A DNA stretch of 35,284 bases, taken from positions 1-35,284 of the forward strand of contig CAJXNQ010000018.1 of the NCBI GenBank assembly GCA_913057215.1. The letters run 5' to 3'. Shown piece after piece: positions 1 through 9,628 of this stretch. The DNA is from an uncultured Gammaproteobacteria bacterium (GTDB taxonomy: Bacteria; Pseudomonadota; Gammaproteobacteria; Pseudomonadales; Litorivicinaceae). How positions within the stretch are numbered: the first letter of the stretch is position 1; each line of letters opens with the position of its first letter. The position numbers and the translations under genes were made by a program. The notes beneath the pieces were generated by a model. It was not told the origin of the DNA. It did not search any database and saw only the letters and a list, made by a program, of their open reading frames with translations.

Positions 1-1901
<1,901 letters not shown>

Positions 1902-1958
1902 ATACAATCCTGGAACTCACCGAGTGCCAGTCTTGAATATCTACCGTTACACGATAAA

Positions 1959-1977
1959 TGCTGATTTAAAATCAGCA
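1959..1977 (-). repeat. Short perfect hairpin in the rRNA spacer
   Basis: TGCTGATTT (1959-1967) and AAATCAGCA (1969-1977) are perfectly complementary nine-base arms around one base. A one-base loop cannot form, so a folded RNA would open the two innermost A-T pairs. It lies about 60 bases before the 23S 5' end and may help shape the spacer for processing. Confidence 0.5.
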
Positions 1978-1991
1978 TCACCAAACGCGCC

Positions 1992-2038
1992 TGTAATCTT
2001 TGAAATTGATACATATGTATCCAATTTTGTTGATTACA
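1992..2038 (-). repeat. Long stem-loop in the 16S-23S spacer
   Basis: Outer arms TGTAATC (1992-1998) and GATTACA (2032-2038) pair, enclosing an AAATT...AATTT stem and at the centre the perfect 14-base palindrome GATACATATGTATC (2008-2021). The whole forms an imperfect nested hairpin in the spacer transcript, between boxA and 23S. A role in processing or as a folding element is inference. Confidence 0.6.
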
Positions 2039-2056
2039 AAACTTGTTAATCCAACT

Positions 2057-2068
2057 TGTTAAAGAACA
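2057..2068 (-). promoter_or_regulatory. boxA antitermination element in the spacer
   Basis: The minus strand reads TGTTCTTTAACA, one base from the E. coli rrn boxA TGCTCTTTAACA. It lies in the spacer between tRNA-Ala and 23S, where boxA is also found in E. coli. There it binds NusB-NusE and lets RNA polymerase pass Rho-dependent stop signals while transcribing 23S. I did not find an equally good boxA in the leader before 16S. Confidence 0.8.
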
Positions 2069-2129
2069 CTGACCCAATGGTCATTGAGAAACGCAAACCG
2101 CTTCTCAATAACCACTTCGGTATAGAAAA

Positions 2130-2205
2130 TGGTGGAGCTATGCGGGATCGAACCGCAGACCTCCTGCGTGCAAAGCAGGCGCTCTCCCAGCTGAGCTATA
2201 GCCCC
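2130..2205 (-). tRNA. alaT: tRNA-Ala (anticodon UGC)
   Basis: Reverse strand gives a complete 76-nt tRNA starting GGGGCTATAGCTCAGC and ending with an encoded CCA. The anticodon loop reads CTTTGCACG, so TGC, and the T-loop is GGTTCGATCC. It is the second tRNA of the spacer, six bases after tRNA-Ile in transcription order, the usual Ile-Ala order of rRNA operons. Both tRNAs are released from the operon transcript by RNase P and 3' trimming. Confidence 0.97.
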
Positions 2206-2211
2206 ACGGTA

Positions 2212-2288
<77 letters not shown>

Positions 2289-2312
2289 GTTCACTGCTAT
2301 ACCGAGTCATCT

Positions 2313-2353
2313 GATCAAGCAATGCGTGTGAGCACTTGAACTGTCTGCCGACA
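2313..2353 (-). repeat. 16S processing stem, downstream arm
   Basis: This stretch is the near-exact inverted copy of 3992-4032 on the other side of 16S: GATCAAGCAATGCGTGTG matches without a gap, followed by a mismatched part and a shared GTC-GACA-like end. In the transcript the two arms pair and close a loop containing the entire 16S rRNA, the classical RNase III processing stem. Confidence 0.8.
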
Positions 2354-2360
2354 GGTCGTT

Positions 2361-3899
<1,539 letters not shown>

Positions 3900-3991
3900 A
3901 GAGTACCTGGATAATCCCAGGTGATATTTTGTGCTCAGACAATCGCAAAACTGCTAAATAAATTTATACAGGTATGCTTGTCTGAAAATCT

Positions 3992-4032
3992 TGTCGACAT
4001 CCAGCTCAAGCACCCACACGCATTGCTTGATC
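3992..4032 (-). repeat. 16S processing stem, upstream arm
   Basis: The leader RNA strand reads GATCAAGCAATGCGTGTG and so on, the inverted partner of 2313-2353 downstream of 16S. The similarity over 41 bases, on opposite orientations and flanking 16S symmetrically, identifies it as the RNase III stem. The mismatches are toward the inner end. Confidence 0.8.
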
Positions 4033-4042
4033 AATTTTTTAA

Positions 4043-4069
4043 AAAACGCTTCAAGGGGCTGCCTTGAAG
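4043..4069 (-). terminator. Terminator-like hairpin with U-run in the rRNA leader
   Basis: On the minus strand CTTCAAGG (4069-4062) and CCTTGAAG (4056-4049) form a perfect 8-bp stem with a 5-nt loop, followed two bases later by TTTTTT and then AAAAAA. This has the shape of an intrinsic terminator, yet it lies just a few bases after the expected start of the nearest promoter and upstream of 16S, so all rRNA transcripts must cross it. It could be an attenuator, a guard against tyrS read-through, or simply a folded leader; only half of the stem pairs are G-C. Confidence 0.5.
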
Positions 4070-4078
4070 TGGACGCGC

Positions 4079-4106
4079 ATTCTATCGAATCTCGCGTTGT
4101 TTGCAA
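4079..4106 (-). promoter_or_regulatory. rRNA promoter 4 (nearest to 16S)
   Basis: Minus strand: -35 TTGCAA (4101-4106), 16-bp spacer, -10 TAGAAT (4079-4084), followed by a GC-rich discriminator GCGCGTCC. A short A-tract (GCGAAAAAGAGG) lies just upstream as an UP-like element. The 16-bp spacing and the GCGC discriminator are typical of growth-rate controlled rrn promoters such as E. coli rrn P1. Confidence 0.8.
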
Positions 4107-4167
4107 CCTCTTTTTCGCAGTTCAGCGTAGAAGTTGCTGAAGGTCACCCTTCAAATTTGGTTGGCGC

Positions 4168-4195
4168 ATTCTAGAGAGTGCCTCGTCGATTGCAA
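4168..4195 (-). promoter_or_regulatory. rRNA promoter 3
   Basis: Minus strand: -35 TTGCAA (4190-4195), 16-bp spacer, -10 TAGAAT (4168-4173), discriminator GCGCCAACC, with A-tracts GGAAAAACGGG just upstream. Its -10 is 89 bp upstream of that of promoter 4 and its hexamers are identical to it. Confidence 0.8.
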
Positions 4196-4256
4196 CCCGT
4201 TTTTCCATCCCATTTTCTCGGCGTGCTTTGTGGGCCCGCCTTGATTGGGAGCGCGA

Positions 4257-4284
4257 ATAGTACAGTGTTCTTTTCGCGACGCAA
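4257..4284 (-). promoter_or_regulatory. rRNA promoter 2
   Basis: Minus strand: -35 TTGCGT (4279-4284), 16-bp spacer, -10 TACTAT (4257-4262), discriminator TCGCGCTCCC. Upstream, at 4291-4310, the inverted repeat TGTGAAA/TTTCACA with an internal run of A residues fits a UP element position. The -10 is 89 bp from promoter 3. The hexamers are weaker than those of promoters 1, 3 and 4. Confidence 0.65.
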
Positions 4285-4348
4285 GCGCTTTGTGAAATCT
4301 TTTTTTCACACGGTGTGCTTGCAACCGTCGCCCTGAAGGGTGGCGCGC

Positions 4349-4376
4349 AGTATAGGGCGCCGCCACAGACTGTCAA
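4349..4376 (-). promoter_or_regulatory. rRNA promoter 1 (furthest from 16S)
   Basis: Minus strand: consensus -35 TTGACA (4371-4376), 16-bp spacer, -10 TATACT (4349-4354), discriminator GCGCGCCACCC, very like that of E. coli rrnB P1. Immediately upstream is an A/T stretch inside the inverted repeat ACGTTTT...AAAACGT, which lies between this promoter and the tyrS stop codon. Its -10 is 92 bp from promoter 2. Confidence 0.85.
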
Positions 4377-4394
4377 CGTTTTTTCATGAAAACG

Positions 4395-5630
4395 TCATTG
4401 ATCTGTCACAGTGACCCGCACAAAGCGCTTCTTACCACATTGAAAGACATGGGTTTCACCGCGCTGTACACGATACGCCGGGTCCTGCTCGAGTTCGCCG
4501 TCAATGCGGACTGCCCCCTGGGTGATGAAGCCGCGCGCCTCTGATGCGCTTTTGGCGAGTCCACTTTCACGCACCAAGATCGCAAGCGGAACGCTGCCCT
4601 CAGCATCACAGGCAACCGCTGCCTCTGGCATCTCATCGGGAATCTCACCTGCTTTAAATTTGTTGCCCGCACTCCGACTGGCGCGTTCTGCCGCCTCTGC
4701 ATCGTGAAATCGTGTAATTAGTTCGCGGGCAAGCTCCGCTTTGGCCTGGTTCGGTGACATCTGCTCAGAAGCCACATCCGCTTTGAGTGCGGCGATTTCA
4801 TCATTTGATTTTAGACTCAACAAATCGAAATATCGCCACATCAGCGCATCACTAATTCCCATCAGTTTGCCGTACATCTCACCGGGCGCATCGTTCAGGC
4901 CGACATAGTTGCCGAGCGACTTCGACATCTTTTTCTCGCCATCGAGCCCTTCAAGAATCGGCATCATGAGAACAACCTGTGGATCTTGGCCCGCATCTCG
5001 CTGCAGTTCGCGCCCCATCAACAGGTTAAATCGCTGGTCTGTTCCTCCCAATTCCACATCGGCCTCAAGCGCCACCGAGTCATACCCCTGCATCAAGGGA
5101 TAGAGAAACTCATGAATTGAAATCGGCTGCTCGGATTGAAAGCGTTTACTGAAGTCGTCTCGCTCCAGCATCCGCGCAACAGTCAGCTTCGCGGCCAATC
5201 TGACAAAATCCTGAGGCGACAACGCATTCATCCAGCGACTGTTGTATTCAACGCGCGTTTTTTCCCGATCGAGAATTTTAAACACCTGACTGGCATAGGT
5301 TTCAGCGTTTTCTCGAAGCTGTGTCTCGGTGAGCGGCTGCCGCGTGGCATTCTTCCCGGTGGGATCACCAATCAACCCGGTGAAGTCACCGATCAGAAAG
5401 ATGACCTCATGCCCCAAATCCTGGAACTGACGGAGCTTATTAATCAGTACGGTGTGGCCAAGATGCAGATCCGGAGCCGTGGGATCAAATCCAGCCTTGA
5501 TCCGAAGTGGTCGACCCAGCGATAACTTCGCCTGCAGATCATCGCGCGGCAAAATTTCATCGGCACCGCGACTGATTAAATCAAGGGCTTGGTTCACGCT
5601 CGTCGGATCCACCGTCGTCATGGTCTTCAT
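4395..5630 (-). CDS. tyrS: Tyrosyl-tRNA synthetase (TyrZ type)
   Basis: Charges tRNA-Tyr with tyrosine in the cytosol. The 411-residue protein has the class I signatures HLGH (56-59) and KMSKS (234-238), the tyrosine site segment around [18 protein letters not shown], and a C-terminal S4-type RNA-binding domain (about 345-405). The KMSKS form, rather than KFGKT of E. coli TyrS, places it in the TyrZ subfamily found in Pseudomonas. Start is the ATG at 5630 (MKTMTT); the ATG three codons later is equally possible, and no strong ribosome site decides. A -10-like TACAAT lies at 5655-5660. The gene ends only 18 bp before the -35 of the first rRNA promoter, same strand, the arrangement known in P. 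aeruginosa. Confidence 0.97.
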   Translation of the reverse strand: MKTMTTVDPTSVNQALDLISRGADEILPRDDLQAKLSLGRPLRIKAGFDPTAPDLHLGHTVLINKLRQFQDLGHEVIFLIGDFTGLIGDPTGKNATRQPLTETQLRENAETYASQVFKILDREKTRVEYNSRWMNALSPQDFVRLAAKLTVARMLERDDFSKRFQSEQPISIHEFLYPLMQGYDSVALEADVELGGTDQRFNLLMGRELQRDAGQDPQVVLMMPILEGLDGEKKMSKSLGNYVGLNDAPGEMYGKLMGISDALMWRYFDLLSLKSNDEIAALKADVASEQMSPNQAKAELARELITRFHDAEAAERASRSAGNKFKAGEIPDEMPEAAVACDAEGSVPLAILVRESGLAKSASEARGFITQGAVRIDGELEQDPAYRVQRGETHVFQCGKKRFVRVTVTDQ

Positions 5631-5654
5631 CTCTATATATCTCGAAAGCGCCGT

Positions 5655-5660
5655 ATTGTA
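5655..5660 (-). promoter_or_regulatory. Possible -10 element for tyrS
   Basis: Minus-strand TACAAT lies 25 bp upstream of the tyrS ATG, which would give a leader of about 18 bases. The matching -35 region (around TGTAAA, 18 bp upstream) is poor, so this is a weak prediction. The 108-bp divergent gap to mepM shows no convincing plus-strand promoter. Confidence 0.35.
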
Positions 5661-5738
5661 CGCAAACCGAGGGTGTTTTTTACATGCAAAGCGCGAACGG
5701 TTTCTGTAAACTCTGAAAAACCATGCAATGAGGACCGC

Positions 5739-7058
5739 ATGCGCGCCCTACTGAAACGTCTCGACACACTTTGCCATCCGTTCCCCGGGATCCATGTTCT
5801 GGGAGTTGCCACCTCCGCCCTTCTGATTACAGTCGTGATGTTATGGCCTGAGACCTCCGAGTCAGAGACAAACGCACCTGGACTACCCATCCCCGCAATC
5901 GCCAAGACAGTCGCGAAAACAATCTTGAATGACGACCCAGTATTTCGGGTCGAGACAGAGACCGTGCAGACTGGTGATTCGCTGAGTCGTCTGTTTTCTC
6001 GCCAAGGACTGAGTGCACAGCAATTGTTAGAGGTCACCCGCGCAGAAAGCAAAGCACTGAAGCTAAGCCGTCTCAATGTCGGACAAACCCTCGAGTTTCG
6101 ATATGACGGCGAGGCGCTCAAGGAGCTTGCAGTCATTAAGACCCCCTTTGAACAACTGGTTGCTGTCCAAGACTCAGAAGGGCAGTGGCAACTCGAAGAA
6201 CGAGTCAAAGAAGCCGACATTTATATCGAGCACGCGCGTGCTCGTATTGACAGCTCCCTCTTCTTGGCCGGCGCACGTGCTGGACTTCCTGACAATATGA
6301 TCATGGAGTTGGCAAACATTTACGGCCACGTGATCGACTTTGTCTACGAAATCCGTCAAGGCGATGAATTCATTGTTACCTATGAAAAACGCTACCTCGA
6401 CGGCGAGTTTATTGAGTATGGCAATATCATCGCAGCTGAATTCATCAATGACGGTGAGCGCTATGTCGCGATTCGCTACACCGACACGGCAGGTGACACA
6501 GGCTACTACGATGAATCCGGCGTCAGTCTGAGAAAAGCATTCTTGCGCGCTCCACTGAACTTCCGCCGAATCAGCTCGAATTTCAAATTGGCACGCAAGC
6601 ACCCAGTATTGGGTTTGATGCGCGCACACAAGGGCACAGACTATGCGGCATCAACAGGCACGCCGGTCTATGCCGCCGGTGATGGCAAAGTCACCTATCG
6701 GGCACGCAATGGCGGCTACGGCAAATTGGTTGTGATCAAACACGGCAACAACATCGAAACGCGTTACGCACATCTGTCGCGGTATGGAAAATACCGTGTC
6801 GGCTCAAAGGTGAAACAAGGCCAAGTGATCGGCTATGTTGGTGCAACCGGTCTGGCCACTGGACCGCACCTACACTATGAATTCGTCGTCAACGGATCGC
6901 ACCGCAATCCGCGCACCGTTCTCGATCAACTGCCAAAAGCGAAAACGCTTGCCAGTGATGAGCTTGCGCGATACCGCGCCGTTGCTGAACCGTTGATTGC
7001 ATCCTTAGAAGCACAACGCACGCATGCTGAATTGGCTCTTCAAACAACCGCCCGCTGA
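5739..7058 (+). CDS. mepM: Murein DD-endopeptidase, M23 family (MepM-like)
   Basis: Cuts peptide cross-links in the cell wall to make room for new strands. The 439-residue protein has one N-terminal membrane anchor (about 20-36), a LysM/OapA-like region near 65-150, and an M23 lysostaphin-type peptidase domain (about 285-395). The zinc ligands are visible: H297 and D301 in HKGTD, H345 in YAHLS, and H379 in GPHLHYEF. The frame is open upstream to 5589, but that part lies over the tyrS start and lacks a signal; the ATG at 5739 has GAGG eight bases ahead and begins just before the membrane segment. It overlaps anmK by 35 bp, and this mepM-anmK-erpA order is that of P. aeruginosa PA0667-PA0665. 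Confidence 0.93.
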   Translation: MRALLKRLDTLCHPFPGIHVLGVATSALLITVVMLWPETSESETNAPGLPIPAIAKTVAKTILNDDPVFRVETETVQTGDSLSRLFSRQGLSAQQLLEVTRAESKALKLSRLNVGQTLEFRYDGEALKELAVIKTPFEQLVAVQDSEGQWQLEERVKEADIYIEHARARIDSSLFLAGARAGLPDNMIMELANIYGHVIDFVYEIRQGDEFIVTYEKRYLDGEFIEYGNIIAAEFINDGERYVAIRYTDTAGDTGYYDESGVSLRKAFLRAPLNFRRISSNFKLARKHPVLGLMRAHKGTDYAASTGTPVYAAGDGKVTYRARNGGYGKLVVIKHGNNIETRYAHLSRYGKYRVGSKVKQGQVIGYVGATGLATGPHLHYEFVVNGSHRNPRTVLDQLPKAKTLASDELARYRAVAEPLIASLEAQRTHAELALQTTAR

Positions 7059-8142
7059 TCCACCTCGACTGTGTCTTGGCTTGATGAGCGGGACCAGTCT
7101 CGATGGTCTCGATGCATGTTTGGCCGAGTACCACGCCAACGGCGAACTGCATATTCTCGACACCGACTCGCGCGCGCTCTCTGAAGAGATTCATGAGCGC
7201 TTAGAGCGCGCAGTCGCACCTGATGCATCAATCAAGCTCGCCGAGCTATTGGCCATTGAAACGGAGTACACCGCCCAAGTCAGCGCGCAATGTGAAACGC
7301 TGATTCAACGTGCGCCGAGACCGGTGGATTGCATCGGGTTTCATGGACAAACACTGTGGCATGCGCCTGAGCTTGGCAACACACTTCAAATTGGAATGGC
7401 CGAACAGCTTGCAGTGGATACAGGTACCCCTGTCGCACACCAGTTTCGACGCGGTGACATGGCGCGTGGCGGCCAAGGGGCGCCCTTGGCTCCACTTTTC
7501 CATCATGCCCAGTTTGCTCGGGAGACAGAGGGTGTCGGTGTCTTAAATCTTGGCGGCATTGCAAACCTGACTGAACTCATTCCGGGTCAACCGGTGCGCG
7601 GCTATGATCTAGGCCCTGCCAACACCTTAGGTGATGTGTGGTATCGCCAGCATCATATGGCGCCATTCGATCGTGACGGCGCCTGGGCTCAGACCGGGAC
7701 AGTGGATACAGCGCTCCTGAAGAGTCTAAAAACTGATCCATTTTTTGCCAAAGCGCCACCGAAAAGTACGGGACGCGAGTATTTCAATCTGGATTGGCTG
7801 AATCGGCATCTCGTTCATCATGCCAATCTCAATGCCGAGGATGTACAAGCCACCCTCAATCAACTCACAGCGGACATCGTCGCCGATGCACTCTCAAGCG
7901 AGATTGATATTTTGGTGGTGGCCGGTGGTGGTGTGCACAATGCAGATTTGATGGATCGACTCGATGATCAAGTCGACCCCTTGGTGGTCACATCAGAGAC
8001 CTTCGCCATTGATCCTGATTTTCTAGAAGCCGCCTGTTTTGCCTGGCTTGGTATGCAGTGTATGGATCAACACCGATTGGACACAACGCATATCACGGGT
8101 GCTCGTGGCACCGGCATCCTAGGCTCAATCGTCTATCCATAA
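7024..8142 (+). CDS. anmK: Anhydro-N-acetylmuramic acid kinase
   Basis: Phosphorylates and opens 1,6-anhydro-MurNAc from wall turnover to MurNAc-6-phosphate, using ATP in the cytosol, so the sugar can be recycled. The 372-residue protein begins with the family signature GLMSGTSLDG (19-28), contains the FHGQTLWH segment, the LNLGGIANLT phosphate-binding stretch, and the GGGVHN motif near 300. Length agrees with the family (about 365-370). The ATG at 7024 lies inside the 3' end of mepM in another frame, so translation is probably coupled; the site has only a weak Shine-Dalgarno (GAAG at distance). A wall hydrolase and a wall-recycling kinase thus share one transcript. Confidence 0.95.
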   Translation: MLNWLFKQPPADPPRLCLGLMSGTSLDGLDACLAEYHANGELHILDTDSRALSEEIHERLERAVAPDASIKLAELLAIETEYTAQVSAQCETLIQRAPRPVDCIGFHGQTLWHAPELGNTLQIGMAEQLAVDTGTPVAHQFRRGDMARGGQGAPLAPLFHHAQFARETEGVGVLNLGGIANLTELIPGQPVRGYDLGPANTLGDVWYRQHHMAPFDRDGAWAQTGTVDTALLKSLKTDPFFAKAPPKSTGREYFNLDWLNRHLVHHANLNAEDVQATLNQLTADIVADALSSEIDILVVAGGGVHNADLMDRLDDQVDPLVVTSETFAIDPDFLEAACFAWLGMQCMDQHRLDTTHITGARGTGILGSIVYP

Positions 8143-8165
8143 CCTCGCCATCATTCGGACTTGGC

Positions 8166-8513
8166 TCAGAGACTGAAGCTTGCACCACATCCGCAGGTGC
8201 TGGATGCATTCGGGTTTTCGACCACGAACTGCGATCCTGTCAGCGACTCTGAATAGTCCACGGTCGAACCGACCAAATACTGATACGACAAACCGTCAAT
8301 CACCACAGTCACACCATCTTTTTCTACGCGGGTGTCATCGGGTTGCTCGTCGGAGTCAAAACTGAATCCATACTGAAACCCAGAGCAACCACCGCCTGTC
8401 ACAAAGACCCTCAGCTGGAGACTTTGATCACCCTCTCCCTCAATCAACTCGCGCGCCTTACTGATCGCACGCTCTGTCAACTGAATCGGTGTGGGCACAA
8501 AACGTTCTGTCAT
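8166..8513 (-). CDS. erpA: Iron-sulfur cluster insertion protein ErpA (A-type carrier)
   Basis: Carries and delivers Fe-S clusters to target enzymes such as those of isoprenoid synthesis. The 115-residue protein has the three invariant cysteines of A-type carriers: C43 in GGGCSGF and C107/C109 in TCGCG. The sequence is closer to ErpA than to IscA or SufA ([16 protein letters not shown] start, EDP-like [11 protein letters not shown] middle). It follows argC by ten bases on the same strand, so the two are likely cotranscribed; it converges on anmK across 23 bp with no visible terminator. Confidence 0.95.
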   Translation of the reverse strand: MTERFVPTPIQLTERAISKARELIEGEGDQSLQLRVFVTGGGCSGFQYGFSFDSDEQPDDTRVEKDGVTVVIDGLSYQYLVGSTVDYSESLTGSQFVVENPNASSTCGCGASFSL

Positions 8514-8523
8514 GGTTTCCTCC

Positions 8524-9564
8524 CTATGGACTCAATGCATGCATCGGAACAGCCAGTGTCTCATCCAAGCCCAGCATCAAATTCATATTCTGTATGGCTT
8601 GTCCCGCGGCACCCTTGACCAAGTTGTCAATGACACTTGAGACAATCAACTGCCCAGGTCGCTGGCTATATAGCCCAATCGTACAACGGTTTGAACCCCG
8701 CACCCAGCGGGTTTCTGGATGCACTCCCGAGTCAACAACGCTGACCAAAGGCTCTGATGCATAGCGTGTCTGATACAGATCACGCACTTCCTCTATGGGC
8801 ATAGAAGTGGAGACATAGGCCGTCACTTCAATGCCTCGAATCATCGGTAATAGATGTGGCACAAAGGTCACTTCAATCGACTGGCCTGCAATGTGTGTCA
8901 GTTGATCGGCGATTTCAGGGCCATGTCTGTGGCCATCGGCACCATACGCGTGAAAATTATCAGATGCCTCAGCGACGATTAAATCGGTCCGCGCATTGCG
9001 CCCCGCACCGGATGCACCACTTTTACCGTCTAAAATCACCTGCGTATCTGAAAGCAGTCCTGCCTCAACCAAGGGCAGCAGCGCCAGAATCGAAGCCGTT
9101 GGATAACACCCGGGATTCCCTACTAGAGACGCGTTCGCGATCGTCTCACGATAGCACTCCGGGAGCCCATACACCGCCTCCTTGGCAAGCTCAGGTGCCG
9201 CATGCGTCGCCTGATAGGTGTGCTCCCACACCGACAGATCGGAAAACCGAAAGTCTGCCGCCAGGTCAATCACGCGACATCCAGCTTCAACCAGCGCAGG
9301 CGCGTCGTGCATGGCAATCTGATTGGGTGTTGCATAAAACACCAAATCACATGCGCTCAATGCGTCAGCACTTGGCGCCTCAAACATCACATCTGAATAC
9401 GCGTGTAACCAGGGATAGAGCGCACCGACCAATTTACCCGCCTCTGAGCGCGAGGTCAGGCAGTTGACTTCGACCTCCGGATGGACAGCCAGCATCCGAA
9501 GCAGTTCAACGCCCGTGTACCCGGTGCCACCCACAATCCCAATTTGTTTCACCTGTGTTTCCAT
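8524..9564 (-). CDS. argC: N-acetyl-gamma-glutamyl-phosphate reductase
   Basis: Third step of arginine synthesis: reduces N-acetylglutamyl phosphate to the semialdehyde with NADPH. The 346-residue protein has the nucleotide-binding loop [10 protein letters not shown] (9-18) and the catalytic cysteine C153 in GNPGCYPTA; length matches the family. Start is the ATG at 9564; a GTG four codons in would give a form closer to the usual MIKVGIVGG start. Minus-strand TATTAT at 9584-9589 may be its -10. It is the first gene of an argC-erpA unit. Confidence 0.96.
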   Translation of the reverse strand: METQVKQIGIVGGTGYTGVELLRMLAVHPEVEVNCLTSRSEAGKLVGALYPWLHAYSDVMFEAPSADALSACDLVFYATPNQIAMHDAPALVEAGCRVIDLAADFRFSDLSVWEHTYQATHAAPELAKEAVYGLPECYRETIANASLVGNPGCYPTASILALLPLVEAGLLSDTQVILDGKSGASGAGRNARTDLIVAEASDNFHAYGADGHRHGPEIADQLTHIAGQSIEVTFVPHLLPMIRGIEVTAYVSTSMPIEEVRDLYQTRYASEPLVSVVDSGVHPETRWVRGSNRCTIGLYSQRPGQLIVSSVIDNLVKGAAGQAIQNMNLMLGLDETLAVPMHALSP

Positions 9565-9583
9565 CTATTCGCTAATTTTGCGC

Positions 9584-9611
9584 ATAATACGCTACACCGC
9601 GCACAGTGCGC
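9584..9611 (-). promoter_or_regulatory. Possible argC promoter with overlapping inverted repeat
   Basis: In the 64-bp gap between argC and the channel gene, minus-strand TATTAT (9584-9589) fits a -10 and would place the start about 13 bases before argC. The perfect 13-bp inverted repeat GCGCAC-A-GTGCGC (9599-9611) lies where the -35 would be. The -35 itself is poor (TGCGCA). The GC-rich dyad does not resemble an ArgR box. Confidence 0.4.
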
Positions 9612-9628
9612 AGTCGACAGGGAAGGAT

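Larger units (their letters stand above)
1902..2129 (-). other. 16S-23S spacer, part between tRNA-Ala and 23S
   Basis: Untranslated part of the rRNA transcript. It holds a boxA antitermination element next to the tRNA, a long stem-loop (1992-2038) and a small hairpin (1959-1977), each listed separately. No protein gene is supported here. The upstream strand of the 23S processing stem should lie near 1902-1950; its partner, downstream of 23S, is outside the window. Confidence 0.8.
3900..4078 (-). other. rRNA leader between the last promoter and 16S
   Basis: About 170 bases of untranslated leader. From the promoter side it contains a hairpin followed by six U residues (4043-4069), the upstream arm of the 16S processing stem (3992-4032), and a small inverted repeat ACCTGG/CCAGGT at about 3904-3921 just before the mature 16S end. 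A short boxA-like string TACTCTTAAC overlaps the 16S 5' end but is a weak match. No protein gene is present. Confidence 0.75.

Noticed and set aside
4122-4376. Minus-strand frames of 71-84 codons in the rRNA leader
   Set aside because: They coincide with the tandem promoters and have no ribosome site or recognisable protein.
5589-5738. N-terminal extension of the M23 peptidase
   Set aside because: It overlaps the tyrS start, is basic with no signal, and the ATG at 5739 has a ribosome site and directly precedes the membrane anchor.
8856-9467. 203-codon plus-strand frame across argC
   Set aside because: It is antisense to argC, low in hydrophobic structure and unlike any family.
9464-9628. 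N-terminal extension of the ClC channel into argC
   Set aside because: The extension is antisense to argC and the ATG at 9629 has a strong Shine-Dalgarno.
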